Shown here: piece after piece, positions 9,116 to 24,100 of the stretch
Position numbering within the stretch: position 1 is the first letter of the stretch
Layout: each line of letters begins with the position of its first letter
Assembly (NCBI RefSeq): GCF_032362555.1
Contig: NC_083506.1
Coordinates: 853,501-917,500, forward strand
Length of the DNA stretch: 64,000 nucleotides
Direction: 5' to 3'
From: Amyelois transitella
Lineage: Eukaryota; Arthropoda; Insecta; Lepidoptera; Pyralidae
Translations under genes and position numbers: made by a program
Notes under the pieces: model-generated
What the model was told of the DNA's origin: nothing
The model's database searches: none
What the model saw: only the letters and a program-made list of their open reading frames with translations

Positions 9116-12100
9116 GATAATTCTCGCGATAACACTTCTTGTAACAGTCTCCTACAACCTTGGCTTCGACGATAGCGACACCACAGAAGTGGCGTCAGAA
9201 GTGCCAACCACCTCATCATCAATTACTTCACCACCCACCACCGCGCCTCCAAACCTTGTGGTGACGTCACAGGCACCGGTCGTAGTTGGCAATTTGACAC
9301 TGAGGATGTCTCCAGGAAATCCCAGCTATGTAATGCCAGTGCCCGTGGTGTTAAGTAATCTAACGTTATCACCAGAGTTAAAGCCTTTGATGGAGAAGAA
9401 GTGGCCTTTAGCAGGTGAGATTTTTGTAAAAGCTCATTCACAAAAGCATTGTTATAATCTCTGCTGAAGTGGGTAGGGGCTTTTGAGTGATTAAAATGGT
9501 CTAAGCTAAAGTGAAGAATTTGATTATATTCAATGTATTTTCATATGATTAAGGTGGCTATCTAATTAATAATTATTTTTTTAGTCGAGATATGTCTCCC
9601 GACGCGCAAAAGCAGAAAAATCATGAATTTTAAATTCAACAGATAATCACATGTTTATTTTTTTTTTATTTTCGAGGACAATATAGATTTATTACTACCG
9701 GTTACGCTAATTGGAAATTACGAAAGGGTATAATTAGGTCACTGACCAAACAAATTTACTAGTAGGTAAATTTCCTAGGTGACCCATTAGCGATATAAAC
9801 GCATTTTTTTTACCATGGTAAAGTTTTTTTTAGTAAAAAGTATATAAAAGAAGGAAGTACGGTAAATTAATAATGTAGGTATAAATTTAATTTTTTGAGT
9901 TCATTGTAGTTGAAAAAAATTGGTTACATTACGATTTAAGTATATTTTTAAATCAATACATATAATAAAACAGTTCAATATATTTGTACATTGAGAATAT
10001 TATAAAAAAAATTATAGCGGTATAAAAATAGTAACTGAGCATTAATTTAAAAAAAAAGTCCGACTGTTTTCATGTTTGTTTGTACACGCTAATCTCCGGA
10101 ACTACAGAACGGATTTGAATGAAACTTTTTTGTTGTATAGCTCTTATGCCTGGCTATAAGGGTATAATTTATTTTGGAAACTGGTACAGCTGATATCGAA
10201 CCATAACAACTCAACTAAACTATAGGAAATATCGAAATGACGTCTTAACAAAAGTTGTTCAACCTGTTGGCGTCTAAAATTTATGGGAATAAAACTTTAC
10301 AATAGTCACAGAAAACGCAGATATAGGTAAATCTAGTTTTTTTAAAAACAAGTAATGCCGCATATTACCTAATGAAAAAGGCCATTGAAATAATCCGACC
10401 TTGATTTTGATGCAACGGGTTTTGGAACGTGCGCTTTGTGAATACTGATGATGATTCATGACGTCATAATCATCTTCCCGACGTCAGTTCCGGTTCTCCT
10501 GGTTTCGGTGGAGGAACAAACGGCACAGCATAGGAGTGGAAAGTCAGATAATACTTATAAATTTACATCAAAAGAAAAAATGTTTATTTGGTACACAATA
10601 ATATATCAAGAACAGAAACCTTAATCTATAACAACTTTTGTACCTCAACATTTGTAGTGGTATATACCACAACGCTGGTCTTCCGCGGGCACCAACGTGG
10701 AAAAAAAAATAAAAAATAGTCCCAATGATATCTCAATAACACATTCAGCTTTACAATAAACAAGAAGTCACACAAACCTAATTACAGGTCGTGAACCTCG
10801 TCAATGGAGCGGCAAAAATGACACCGAGAACATAGAAGCAGCCGTCGAATATGGGAAGAGAGCGCTTAAGAAGAGAACGGAAGTAGAGAGCAAGAGGAGA
10901 CCGCTAGAGATAGATACACCAGCTAACAGGGCGCAGAGGGCGGCCGCCACGTCTGGAGAAGTGAAGCCACTGGCTGACGCAGCGTATGCCGCTGAACAGG
11001 CAACCAGATTACTGGTTAACAGGTAAGATAATGATATTTTGCCGTGTGGTTCCCGGCACCACTGGAAAAAAGAATAGGACCACTCCATCTCTATCCTTGA
11101 TAGGCTTGTAAACTTGGGATTCTTTTTTTTAGGCGACAGGCTAGCAACCTGTCACTATTGGAATCTCAATTCTATCATAAAGCCAAACAGCTGAACGCGG
11201 CCTTTCAATCTTTTTTAGACTGTTGGCTCTGTCTACCCCGTAAAGGATATAGACGTAATTATATGTAGGTATGTATGTATGTATGATAATGATATAAAGT
11301 TATAAACTTGGTTGGCTATAAGAGATCCCACTCGGAGATAAGTCCGATTTTGTAGTCTGTTTCACGTTTTGATGTGCTATATTTAATGCACAATAAAGTA
11401 TTTAATTACAGTAGAATCCTAATTATCGGAACATGCGATTACCCGGACTCGCGTCACGGCTCTAGTACCGCGCAACTAGACACATAGCGACAAGTTTAAT
11501 CATTCTAGGGAATAAGTAATAAGATTCGCAAACATCGAAAAAAATCCACGTGAGGTGAGCTTTTAACCATACATACGGTAGAAGATACAATTTTTTCAAT
11601 TATAGAATATAACAAATGCAAAGTAGAAAACATCATTAGTATAATCATTGTAGTTTGTCTTAGTGCCGTGTGGTTCCCGACACCAAAACAAAAAAGAATA
11701 GGACCACTCCATCTCTTTCCCATGGGTGTCGTAAAAGGCGACTAAGGGATGGGCTTACAAACTTGGCATTCTTTTTTAGGCGATGGGTAAGCAACCTGTC
11801 ACTATTATAATCTCAATTCTATCATTAAGCCAAATAGCTGAACGTGGCCATTCAGTCTTTTCAAGACTATGGCTCTGTCTACCCCGCAAGGGATATAGAC
11901 ATGACCATATGTATGTATGTATTGTTCTATATTCCTTCTATTGAAGAGCTTCACATACGTTCCTACGTACTATGTACGTCTTCCTGTTGACCTATTAGAT
12001 CAATTTACAGCGACCTGATGGCAGACAGCGGACAATTAAACTCTATTGCTCAATATTAGGAATCAAAATTCAATATCAAATCATCGATTTAAGAAGGGCG

Positions 12101-15100
12101 AGTTATTGGTTATCTTATTGTATGGGGATTAGGTATACAAAGACGAACGATACGACTAGTGATCTTTTCATATCATAGAGCCATACAGCTGAACGTGACC
12201 TCCCAGTCTTTTCGAAACTGTTGGCTCTGTTTACCTCGCAGGGTATATAGACGTGACTATATGTATGTATGATCCATACGATGTTTTCCCTCGTATAAGT
12301 TTCATATAGTTTAGTTTCATATAGTTTGCCGTGTGGTTCCTGGCACCAATAGACAAAAGAATAGGACCACTCCATCTTTTTCCCATGGATGTCGTAAAAG
12401 GCGACTAAGGGGTTGGCTTATAAACTTGGGATTCTTCTTTTAGGCGATGGGCTAGCAACCTGTCACTATTTGAATCTCAATTCTATCTTAAACACAAAAC
12501 AGCTGAACGTGGCCTATCAGTCTTTACAAGACTGTTGGCTCTGTCTACCCCGCAAGAGATATAGACGTGACTATATGTAAGTACGTATGATCCACACGAT
12601 GTTTTCCCTCTAATAAGTTTCATATAGTTTTACCAAAGAGATTGTAGAGTAATGTGATAGGCCGGTAATACCACGTAACCTGATGCGGCCTAGATTGGCT
12701 TCTCCTCGGGCCAACGGACGCGGATATGTTACTAATATACCGAATTACGGCATTCTGTGGCTAATACTGTTGTTAACACTCCAAAAGATATCATAGATTA
12801 CACTATTATTATATGACTAAGTATAAAAAAAGCTTTTAAAAATAGTAAGTAGTGTATTTATAATAGGTCCCGCAAGCTAGCTCAATAAAAATCTATTGGT
12901 TTTTAAGAGGCAATTCTGCCAATACGAGTTATATTTCTACATACACACATACATACATAGTGCCGTGTGGTTCCCGGCACCAATACAAAAAAGAATAGGA
13001 TCACTCCATCTCTTTCCCATGGATGTCGTAAAAGGCGACTAAGGGATAGGCTTACAAACTTGGGATTCTTTTTTAGGCGATGGGCTAGCAACCTGTCACT
13101 ATTTGAATTTCAATTCTATCATTAAGCCAAATGATTGAATGAATGAATGATTGAATGATTTATTGGGCAAACAACTCTTGACATTATGTTGAAACATAAG
13201 GCTCCACACTAGGCTACAAGCCTGTCCTGTGGTAGCCAATAGCTGAACGTGGCCATTCAGTCTTTATAAGACTGTTGGCTCTGTCTATCCCGCAAGGGAC
13301 GTGGACGTGACCATATGTATGTACATACGTCATACATACATGTAGTCATTCGTCTATTATGTCCTGTCCCATAATAGAACTTTCAAACGCCTAAAAATAA
13401 TCTTAAATGTGTCTTTACATAATTTATATATGCCCGCTTATTGAAGTAGACTTCGCTGTAGTGTAGTAGTGTTAAATTGTGTGTCCCCAACAATCCTTTG
13501 ACTTTCCAATACCATCACTTCTAGACCCGGAGTCGACCCAAACACAAAAGCTCGTTCAAAAAGATCAGTTGCCCCTGGATTCCCCTCGCTTGGCTTCGGC
13601 AGTCCAAGATCCATGACGATGGATAGGTAATTCAATAGTCACATTCGCACAGCACTATTTACTGCTTATATCACCCCTCTTTTACACGTTGCACAAATTT
13701 GTTCTACCTCTGACGGCCTCTGTGACACTGCGGTAGTACGCTTGTCTGTGACACCGGACTCCCGGGTTCGAATCTTGCCCAGGGCATGATGAGAAAAGAA
13801 CTTTTTCTGATTGGCCTGGGTCTTGGATGTTTATTTATGTAAGTATTTATTATAAAACATAGTATCTTGAGTTAGTATATCGTAACACAAGTCTCGAACA
13901 CATTAATACAAAAATTACACAGATTGAGTTAGCCTCGAAGTAACGAGGCTAACTCAATCTGTGTAATTTTTCCCGTATATACTCGTATTTATTTATTTAC
14001 CTCTTGATTCGTATTTTTGTTTGGCAGCTACTTATTGCTCACAAAGTAGAATTTAAGACTTTGCCTTCAGGCCACCTAGCATATGGGCTTGCAGGTGTGG
14101 TATTACCTAAGTGACCTTTTTACTTAGGTCGTCAAGAAAGGATCTTTCTCAAGGAATACAGTAGTTCAATCACCATGATTATGATCTAACAGATTTAAAA
14201 CAAATAGGGACGACTTCTTCTTTGGACTCTTGGTATGTTTCTTAATAAAACTGAGAACCCAATAATCTATACTAATATTATAAAGCTGAAGAGTTTGTTT
14301 GTTTGTTTGAACGCGCTAATCTCAGGAACTACTGGTTCGAATTGAAAAATTAAATTGCGTTTAATAGACCATTTATCGAGAAAGGCTTTAGGCTATATAA
14401 CATCACGCTGCAACTATTAGGGGCGAAGTAATAATGGAAAATGTGAAAAAAAAACAGATTAGATTTAAGTGATGTGACGTCAATAAGTACCTTGTATCCA
14501 AGTTTGAAAATAAAACTATTCAATTCAATAAATTCTCATCATTGACTCTCAATTTTACATCTTCCAGCACAAACAGTCAACATGGAACCAGCGTCGGCGT
14601 TGGTCCACCCACCAACGGTTCCTTCCCCGAGCCTGCGTACTGTCTAACAGATCCACCTCCGTGCCAACCCTCGAAGTATAGGTCTATGGATGGAACCTGC
14701 AATAATCTGGACAATCCACTGAGATGGGGCGTTTCCAGGACTCCGTTCAGGAGGGTTTTGCCGGCTAATTATGGTGATGGTAAGAACAATGACTATTTAT
14801 TCCTCAATTTTTGGAAAGAATAAGTTAACTTTTTAATTATGTAAAGAATAGTATGTTAGTACTTACATTCAAGTTGTGATCTTCCTAAAGTCGCGACTTC
14901 TGTTTTATTCCATGGGAACATCTCAGAAATTTGTAAATTACCACTCGGCTATACTTAACTTCAATAAATATATAGGTATGGGACAAATTACACAGATTGA
15001 GTTAGCCTCGAAGTAAGTTCGAGACTTGAAAAGGAACATTCCATGTACTTATCTAATTAAATTGCCACAGCGAAATATGATAAATCTTCACCAGTTCGAC

Positions 15101-18100
15101 AGAATGCTAGACAATTTATTCCTATTTTAAAAAGAAAAGGACCACTCCATCTCTTTTGTATGAACGTCATGAAAGAGATAGGCTTATAAACTTAGGACTC
15201 TTCTTTTTGGTGACGGGTTTGCAACCTTTTTGAATCTTAATTCTATGATTCAGCCAAACAGCTGAACATGGCCTATCAGTGTTTTAAGGTGTATGTATGT
15301 ATGTGTGTAGTGCCGTGTGATTCCCGGCACCAATACAAAAAAGAATAGGACCACTCCATCTCTTTCCTATGGATGTCGTAAAAGGCGACTAAGGGCTAGG
15401 CTTATAAACTTGGGATTCTTCTTTTAGGCGATGGGCTAGCAACCTGTCACTATTTGAATCTCAATCCTATCTTAAAGCCAAATAGCTGAACGTGGCCTAT
15501 CAGTCCTTACAAGACTGTAGGCTCTGTCTACCCTGCAAGGGATATAGACGTGATTATATGTATGTATGTATGTATGCTTTCAGGCATCAGTTCCCCGCGA
15601 ACAGGCACTGACGGTTCTCCTCTGCCCAGTGCGCGCGACGTCAGCGTGACGGTACACCGACCCAGCTACGCTCACGACACCACCTTCACGGTCATGTTGG
15701 CTGTGTGGGGGCAGTTCATTGACCACGACATTACTGCCACTGCTCTCAGCAAAGGTACGATAGTTTCTACCTCCATCATTAGTCAGTCAGCGGCTTATAT
15801 AACATCATTAGTGAGGTAAGATTGAGACAGACTCTGGACATCGAACCAGACTCGCAAATGGTCATTGAGGGAAGGATCTAGGGAAGAAAATGGTGAAGGT
15901 TCGTGTAGTCAAAAAAGCTTCCTTAGGTCTTCCAATGGGTAGCGCATTCGACCAAAAGCCGAAACCGATCGGAAGCGGTCGGATGGATCTGTGGCGATAT
16001 CTCTACGCCAATATCAGCGAAGAGTCTGAATCGCGCATTCAAAGATTTCGGATTGGAGCACATATGCAACATCGTCGGAGCCGCAGTTTCCCAGGCATAA
16101 CACCTAGCCTGGCGGAAGTCTTTTCTTTGTGGTGGTCGAGCTCGAATCATCGCTCTCGCTACAGATTATACGATAATTAGGTAGCGATGAATTCCTGTAA
16201 GATATACCAATCTGTCTTTGCCACTTCTTTTTAAACAATCAGATATCTAAGAACCTTCAGTAGTTCTCCAAGCACTCAATGGATCATCTGATGTTTCCAG
16301 GAGAGAACAGCAGCTCACTATCCTGTTGTGACCCCACCCAGCCTCCACACCCGGAATGCTTCCCCGTACAACTAGACGTGGAGGACCCCTTCTACCAGGA
16401 CTACAACCTCACGTGCATGGAGTTCGTTAGGTCTGCGCCCGCGCCTACCTGTCATTTTGGTAAGATACTACTTTGATTTTCCATGGTTTATGGCAACCTT
16501 GTAATCAAAAGGTTTTTGCTCGGCGCGCACACACCCAAATTGAGGTTATTTCATAATCATAATCATTTGTTATTTGAATATGCTTACAATAGGACTTAAT
16601 TAATGAAAAGCAGATCACTGTTTCTACATATATCGGAGGGAACCTTAGCAAATATGAACGTAGCTTAGAAATAAATCAGAATCACTATATCATCAAGGAA
16701 CATAAATCATTATTTCACCTGCAAGAAGAATTTCCATTTCTTTATCAGACAGGCCACCAACAGACCAGAATTCTGATATAATTTGCTTGTACATAGCCAA
16801 TTCAACAGTTCAATTTCTCAGGTCCCCGTGAACAGATGAACCAAGCAACAGCCTTCATCGACGGCTCCACGGTCTACGGTTACGGGCCGATCAGAGCCTC
16901 GCAGCTTCGGAGCGGGACAGCCGGGAAACTGAAGATGTTGAGGGTGGGCGCGAGGGAACTTCTGCCGCCGTCTACGGACCTCAACGATGGGTGTAACACC
17001 GCCGAGATGAATGCGCAAGGACGATACTGCTTTGAAACAGGTGGGTTAAATAGCTAGGCTAATACATTATTGGTCCCTGGCCTAAGATACATTCATACAT
17101 ACATAAAGTCACGTCTTTATCCTTTATAGGGTAGACAGAGCCAACAGTCTCGAAAAGACTGAAAGGCTACGTTCAGCTGTATGGCTTCATGGTCGAATTG
17201 AGTTTCGATTAGTGACAGGTTGCTAGCCCACCGCCTACAATAGGAATCCCAAGTTAATAAGCCAATCCCTTAGTCGCAATTTACGACATCCATGAAAATG
17301 ATATGGAGTGGTCCAATTCAAAATGTCGGAAACCTAAACCTAAAGAGGACCTTAGTCTTACTTAGTTTACTCTTGGCACGACTTTGTTTAGATTTAATTA
17401 CATTTTAGAGACAAACATGCAGCTCCATCGAGACTTAGCTAGTTTCTTACAGAATGTTTTTGGTAGTTTTACCTAAGTTCACCTTGTAACAATACCGAAA
17501 AACACCTACTTCATCAGAATTGTCCCAAATCATTCCTATTTTCATTCCACTCATATGATCAGGTGACGACCGCGCCAATGAGAACCTCCATTTAACCACC
17601 ATGCACCTGATCTGGGCCAGGCAACACAACCGGCTGGCAGACGCTCTGGCCAAGCTCAACCCGACCTGGGACGACGACACCGTCTACTTCGAGGCCAGGA
17701 AGATACTCGGAGCCCAGATGCAGCATATCACATATACTGAGTTCTTGCCGGCTATTCTTGGTAAGAGTTTCACGGATTCCTCTCTCACGTCGTTATAAGA
17801 TTATATTTTGAGCTGTTGGCTCAAGAGCAGCTGAAACATCAAGTAATTTCAATAAAATCAAATGGAAAATAGTTACAACATTTCACGTAATACAAAAATC
17901 AGCGAATAAACGCCACCCACAAAAAGCGGCGAATGTAGCGCCACCTGCAAAAAGTTTTTCAAAAATCCCAAGAGAGCCAGACTAAAGTTTTTAACGAGTT
18001 GAAAGGTGTATTAGCTTCTCCAGTTGAGGTTGGGATAGGGGACAATGCCTTGCCATTGACCATTAAGCACACAGGTCTTAATAATTTATGACATAGATAG

Positions 18101-21100
18101 ATTAGTTCTACATTCATTCATGTTTTTTAATGTAGACAATGTGCATTCGTCCACGATTTAGATTTAAGAGATCTATATTTGTAAATAGACATCCGATGAA
18201 AATGCTGCAGTGTAGTTTCATCCGTCGCTTCTTCTACACATGCGCTTTGGAAGCGGTAGTAGTTATAATTAGATTTAAGTGATGTGACGTCAATAAGTGA
18301 TACGTTGTATCCAATTTTGAAAATAAATCTATTCTATTCTAGATGTTATGGTTCTAAGGAGACCTATATATTATTTTGTTCCAGGTAATGACGTGATGTG
18401 GGCTTTGAACCTGACTGTGGAGGAGGAAGGTTATGCTGCCGTGTACGACCCCTCAGTGGACCCTTCAGTTGCCAACCACTTCGCAGCATCAGCCTTCAGA
18501 TTCGCACATACACTCTTACCAGTGAGTCAGTCGACTATTGCTTCCAGAAATGCAAGCAGACTATCCCTTTGTTACTTTCCTAAACATTCTGTACTAAATA
18601 TCAACAACAGATAATTGAAATAGAAATTTATTTATTCTTATTATCACAACATTATGGTGCGCCGTCACCCACGATAGATTACCCTGTGGCAGGGTCCTAG
18701 ACAAGTCAAGAATGGAATTAGTGTTAGCCATATCTTTGGCTTACACTAATTCCATTCTTTACCTAAGTTTAATTTATAACTAGCTGTCCCGGCAAACGTT
18801 ATTTTGCATTTTGTGGGTATGAAAAATAGATGTAGGCCGATTCTCAGATCCATACCCTCACAAATTTTAATGAGAATCGGTCAAGTTTCGGAGGAGTACG
18901 GGAACGAACATTGTGACACGAAAATTTTATTTATTAGATTTTTATTTAATTATGAAATCTATAAGAAATAAAAAGCACAACCAGGAGAGGAGCCCGAGCC
19001 GAGTCTGGGTTTTGCAGAGGAACCTAACCCATACTGGATCATGGTAAAAGCTGAACTAGATAGTGTGCCTGTTCCCTTAATCGTCTTTTACAATATACAT
19101 GGGAAACAGATATAAATAAATAAATAAATATATACGGGACAAATTACACAGATTGAGTTAGCCTCAAAGTAAGTTCGAAACTTGTGTTACGAGATACTAA
19201 CTCAACGATACTATATTTTATAACAAATACTTATATAGATAAACATCCAAGACCCAGACCAATCAGAGAAAGTTCGTTTCTCATCATGCCATATGATAGG
19301 TACCCAACCCTAATTACAAATCTAATAGGTAGCTTATTACGATTTAGACCTCCATGCGATTGCAATCAATATTTTATATATGTATAGTAAATAGTAATAA
19401 ATCTATACTAATATTATAAAGCTGAAGAGTTTGTTTGTTTGTTTAAACGCGTTAATCTCAGGAACTACTGGTTCGAATTGAAACATTATTTTTGCGTTGA
19501 ATAGACCATTTATCGAGGCTATATAACATCACGCTGCAACTACAAGCAGCAAAGAAATAACGGAAAATGTGAAAAAAACGGGGAAAGTTATTCATCCTTG
19601 AGAGCTTCAATGATGCCCAAAATAATTCCACGCGGACGAAGTTGCAGGCACAGCAAGTTATTAATAATATCATACATACATACATACATATGGTCACGTC
19701 TATATCCCTTGCGGGGTAGACAGAGCCAACAGTCTTGAAAAGACTGAATGGCCACGTTCAGCTATTTGGCTTAATGATAGAACTGATAATCAAATTGTGA
19801 CAGGTTGCTAGCCCATCGCCTAAAAGAGGAATCCTAAGTTTATAAACCTATCCCTTAGTCGCCTTTTACGACATCCATGGGAAAGAGATGGATTGGTCCT
19901 ATTCTTTTTTGTAATGGTGCCGGGAACCACACGGCAAATTAATAATATCACCGTTACAATTCCCAGGGTCTAATCCACTCGGTGGACGCGAGCACGGGCA
20001 CCGTCAACTACGTGCAACTCCACCAGATGCTGTTCAACCCGTACGCGCTGTACAAGAGCAAGGGGCCGAAGAACGCCGTCAACTCCGCGCTGAACACACC
20101 CGTGCACGGTGTGGGCCCACATGTCACCACCGAGGTAAAACTTACAGGTTAAAACGTCTGTATCTTGATAAGACGCCTATCGATCTGGAGGGCCATGTTC
20201 AGCTGTTAAATTTACAAGTAACGGTTGTTTGTTTATCGTTTTAAAAAAAGAATCCCAAGTATATAAGCCTTTCTCTTGATTGGCTTGATTGATGAAAGTC
20301 AATCAAGACTGCTTTATCTGCGTTACCAGACCATAATAATTATATAAAATAACGTCTCAATAAATTGAGCAAGGGGCCGAAGAACGCCGTCAACTCCGCG
20401 CTGAACACACCCGTGCACGGCGTGGGCCCACATGTCACCACCGAGGTAAAACTTACAGGTTAAAACGTCTGTATCTTGAAAAGACGCCTATGGATCTAGA
20501 AGGCCATGTTCAGCTGTTAAATTTACAAGTAACTGTTGCTTGTTCATCGTTTTAAAAAATGAATCCAAAGTATATAAGCCTTTCTCTTGACAATAAAGAC
20601 TGCTTTATCTGTTACCAGACCAGCATAATTATATAAAATAATTATATTGTCACCAAAATCCAAAGTGTATACAAAATTTCAGATTAATCGGTTGACAGGA
20701 AGAGGGTGAAATTTGAATTACTAAATTTGACCCAAGAATAAATAAAACAAACGGGGTGAGCTAAATAAAACCGTAAGATGATGATTATAATGACCCGGGG
20801 ATCCGCTTCGAAAATATTTTTGTTTATAACAAAGTGAGTAAACAGGATATTCATTTCATTCAACTAACAATACTAGAGAATTTAGATTCCAATTAACGAA
20901 TGTTAAAAAAAAGTAAAGGCGTATCGAATTTTCAAAAAAATTTTGTTCCAAAGTTTGAACTGCTGAAGATTTAACAGTTGTGAAAGAGTATAATAATCTG
21001 ATATCTTTGATTTTGTCCAATTACATTGGAGTTCCCCAGGGCACTTCATTAGGTCCATTGGTGTAGCGGCCGTTCAGCCTCCATGGACAATCCAATTTTT

Positions 21101-24100
21101 GACTTAACATTTTAGATGACTAAAACCGACTGACAGACGGTGAAAAAAAGGACAATCGACTTGGACACTAGGAGACGACCATAAGACGACAAGACGTATC
21201 TTAAACGGGCTAAATTCTATTTTATTCAGACTCGACCCAGATAGACCCTCGGCCCGTTCAAGTGGTCCTTCGAGCCATTCGCAATCACACCTATGGTAAA
21301 AACAAGATCAGGTAAAATGACATCGGAAGAGACACGGGCTAGCGCTACCGCCGACCTGACCGGGCCGGGCCGACAGTCCGCCCACGGCAGCCGCGCACCG
21401 TCTCCTTGTCCGTCCATACGATCCGACACGACAGAACAAACGATGGCAAAGGCACGACGACGACGCCTTATCGACCTTCAATTGGAAGCGGCTGAAGAGT
21501 ATGCTCGTATTGAGAAGCGCCTTTTGGAGCAGAAGTTAGCTATACGACAACAAGCTATAGCCGAAGAAGATGACAATGTATCGATTGCCTCACGTCCACG
21601 GTCGCGGACGTCGATATCAGGTACACAACTTTTACCTCCCAATACGACACATGAAACTTGTCCATCTGTAAATAGTCTTGTACATACTGTAAATAAATTG
21701 CTGAGTAGACAGACTTCAGCAAAAGACCTACCCCTGTTTTCGGGAGAGCCTGAGGAATGGCCCTTATTTTATAGTCAGTTTATGTCCTCGACGAAGTTAT
21801 GTGGCTATAGCGACGACGAAAACATCGCTAGATTAGCACGTTGCCTGAAAGGTCGTGCCAGAGACGCTGTATCGGCACTATTAGTTTCCGCAACGAACCT
21901 CAAAATTATAATAAGCACCCTAAAGTTAAGATTTGGCCGACCAGATTTAGTTATTGAAAATTTATTAGAAAAAATACGGCTTATGCGTGACGTCAGACAT
22001 GACGACGTCAACCATTTGATAGAGTTTTCGACTGCTGTACAGAATGTCACAGCAACTATGAAAATGACCGAAGAGGTTGGGCATCTCACAAATCCATCTT
22101 TGATACGTACAATAATAAACAAACTACCATCTATTTTGAAATATCAGTGGAGTATGCATGCTGTGAGTTTGGGAGTTAAATCGATCACCCTGTCCCACGT
22201 ATCTGAATGGCTGATGACGACCGCCAATGCCGCTACCTACATCGCCCCACTGACCACTAAGCCGCCGAATCCGAATATCTCGAAGCCTCAAATAAAGCCC
22301 GAACTAAAATATAAGACAGTCGCGACGTCTATGACAGTCATCACTGACACCTAGATGTGTGTATTGCAGTGGTAAGCATTTTGTAAATAGTTGTACAGAT
22401 TTTAAAGCCTTGACCATAGATGACCGTTGGAAGCTCGCAACGGAAAAGAAACTATGTTTTTCCTGTTTGTCTGAGCGCCACCAGCTGAAAGCCTGTAAGA
22501 GGAAGACGAAGTGCACGATGCCCGACTGCACACGAGCACATCACACACTCTTGCACGCTGCTCCGCGACCTGAGACCGCTGTTGAAGACATTGACAGGAC
22601 GGTCAATACGTGCACACAAAAGAATCATGTGCTGCTAAAGGTTGTTCCAGTTGTGGTTTCCGGAGGAAAAGGCGATGTCTCTACGTTCGCTCTCCTAGAC
22701 GAAGGATCGGCAGTGACCCTGGTGAGCTCGTCGTTGCTGGAGAGGGCCGACATCACGGGACCTACGTCGAGCCTACGTATCCGCGGCGTAACTGGAATGA
22801 CTACTACGGAGACAGACTCGAAGACGGTCTCTTTTAAAATTCGTGGACTGAACGAGAAAAATGTATTTAATGTAAATAAGGCGCGTTCTGTACATAATTT
22901 AAATTTGTCTGTAAATAGTTTTTTGTATAAAAATATTGTAAATAAATATCCATACTTGACAGACTATGTGACAAATTATGACATACGACCTGACAAGGTT
23001 GAACTTCTTATAGGACAAGACAACATTGACCTAATTATAACTAGACAGGTTATACAAAAACATAAGACTGGACCGACGATATCCAAGACTGACTTAGGAT
23101 ATATTATACATGGCAATGTGGGACTTGGTGGACTGCCAAACGACTTGACTGTCCTACACGTCTGCCGATATGACTCAGACTTAAATGACTTGGTTAAGCG
23201 ATCTTTTTCTACAGAATCATTCGGCGTAAAGCAGTCTGATGACTTTTCCCTTTCTCGGGAGGATCAGCGGGCGCTGGATATTATGGAACGGACTACGAGA
23301 CTATTGCCTGAAGGTAGATGGGAAACGGGTCTGCTCTGGAAATCTGAGAAGGTCCAGCTACCTGACAGCCTTCCGCAAGCGAAAGTCCGATGGAAGGGTG
23401 GCGTTGAGATAAAAATGGTGGGAGCGTTTAGTAAGGACCAGCCTTATGATGACCCTTAAGACTACGAATCCGACTGACCAAACTTTATTACGGTGCTGAC
23501 TGAGACTGAATTTATGATTAACTCAAGAACTTTGACATACGTACCTTTAGACCATGATGACGACTTACCTCTGACACCAAATGATTTTCTGTTTATGAAA
23601 ACCGACTCTCATGACTATCCCTTTGGAGTATTCACTGATTATGACTTACTAAGACAGACCTGGAGGGAATACCAGCGACTTGCAGACTTGACTTGGAAGC
23701 CCTGGGTAAAGGAGTACCTGCCGACTTTGACTCGACGTGACAAATGGTACCGCGACAACGACAGACCACTGATTGTAGGTGACTTAGTTGTGATTGCTGA
23801 CGATCAACTACCTCGCAATCAGTGGCCTCTTGGCAGGATCGATCAGGTTTTTCCTGGCAAGGACGGCCTGATCCGTGTGGCCCAAGTCAAGACAAGACAT
23901 GGACTTTACGTTAGACCTGTGACAAAGTTGTGTCGGCTGGACGTCCGCTCCTCAACTTGAGTACCAGCTTTCTGGTACTGGAGGTGGGAATGTAGCGGCC
24001 GTTCAGCCTCCATGGACAATCCACTTTTTGACTTAACATTTTAGATGACTAAAACCGACTGACAGACGGTGAAAAAAAGGACAATCGACTTGGACACTAG

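Noticed and set aside
15890..16180. 96-residue frame in a peroxidase intron
   Set aside because: Overlaps an antisense frame, has no acceptor/donor in phase with the neighbouring exons and no recognised motif.
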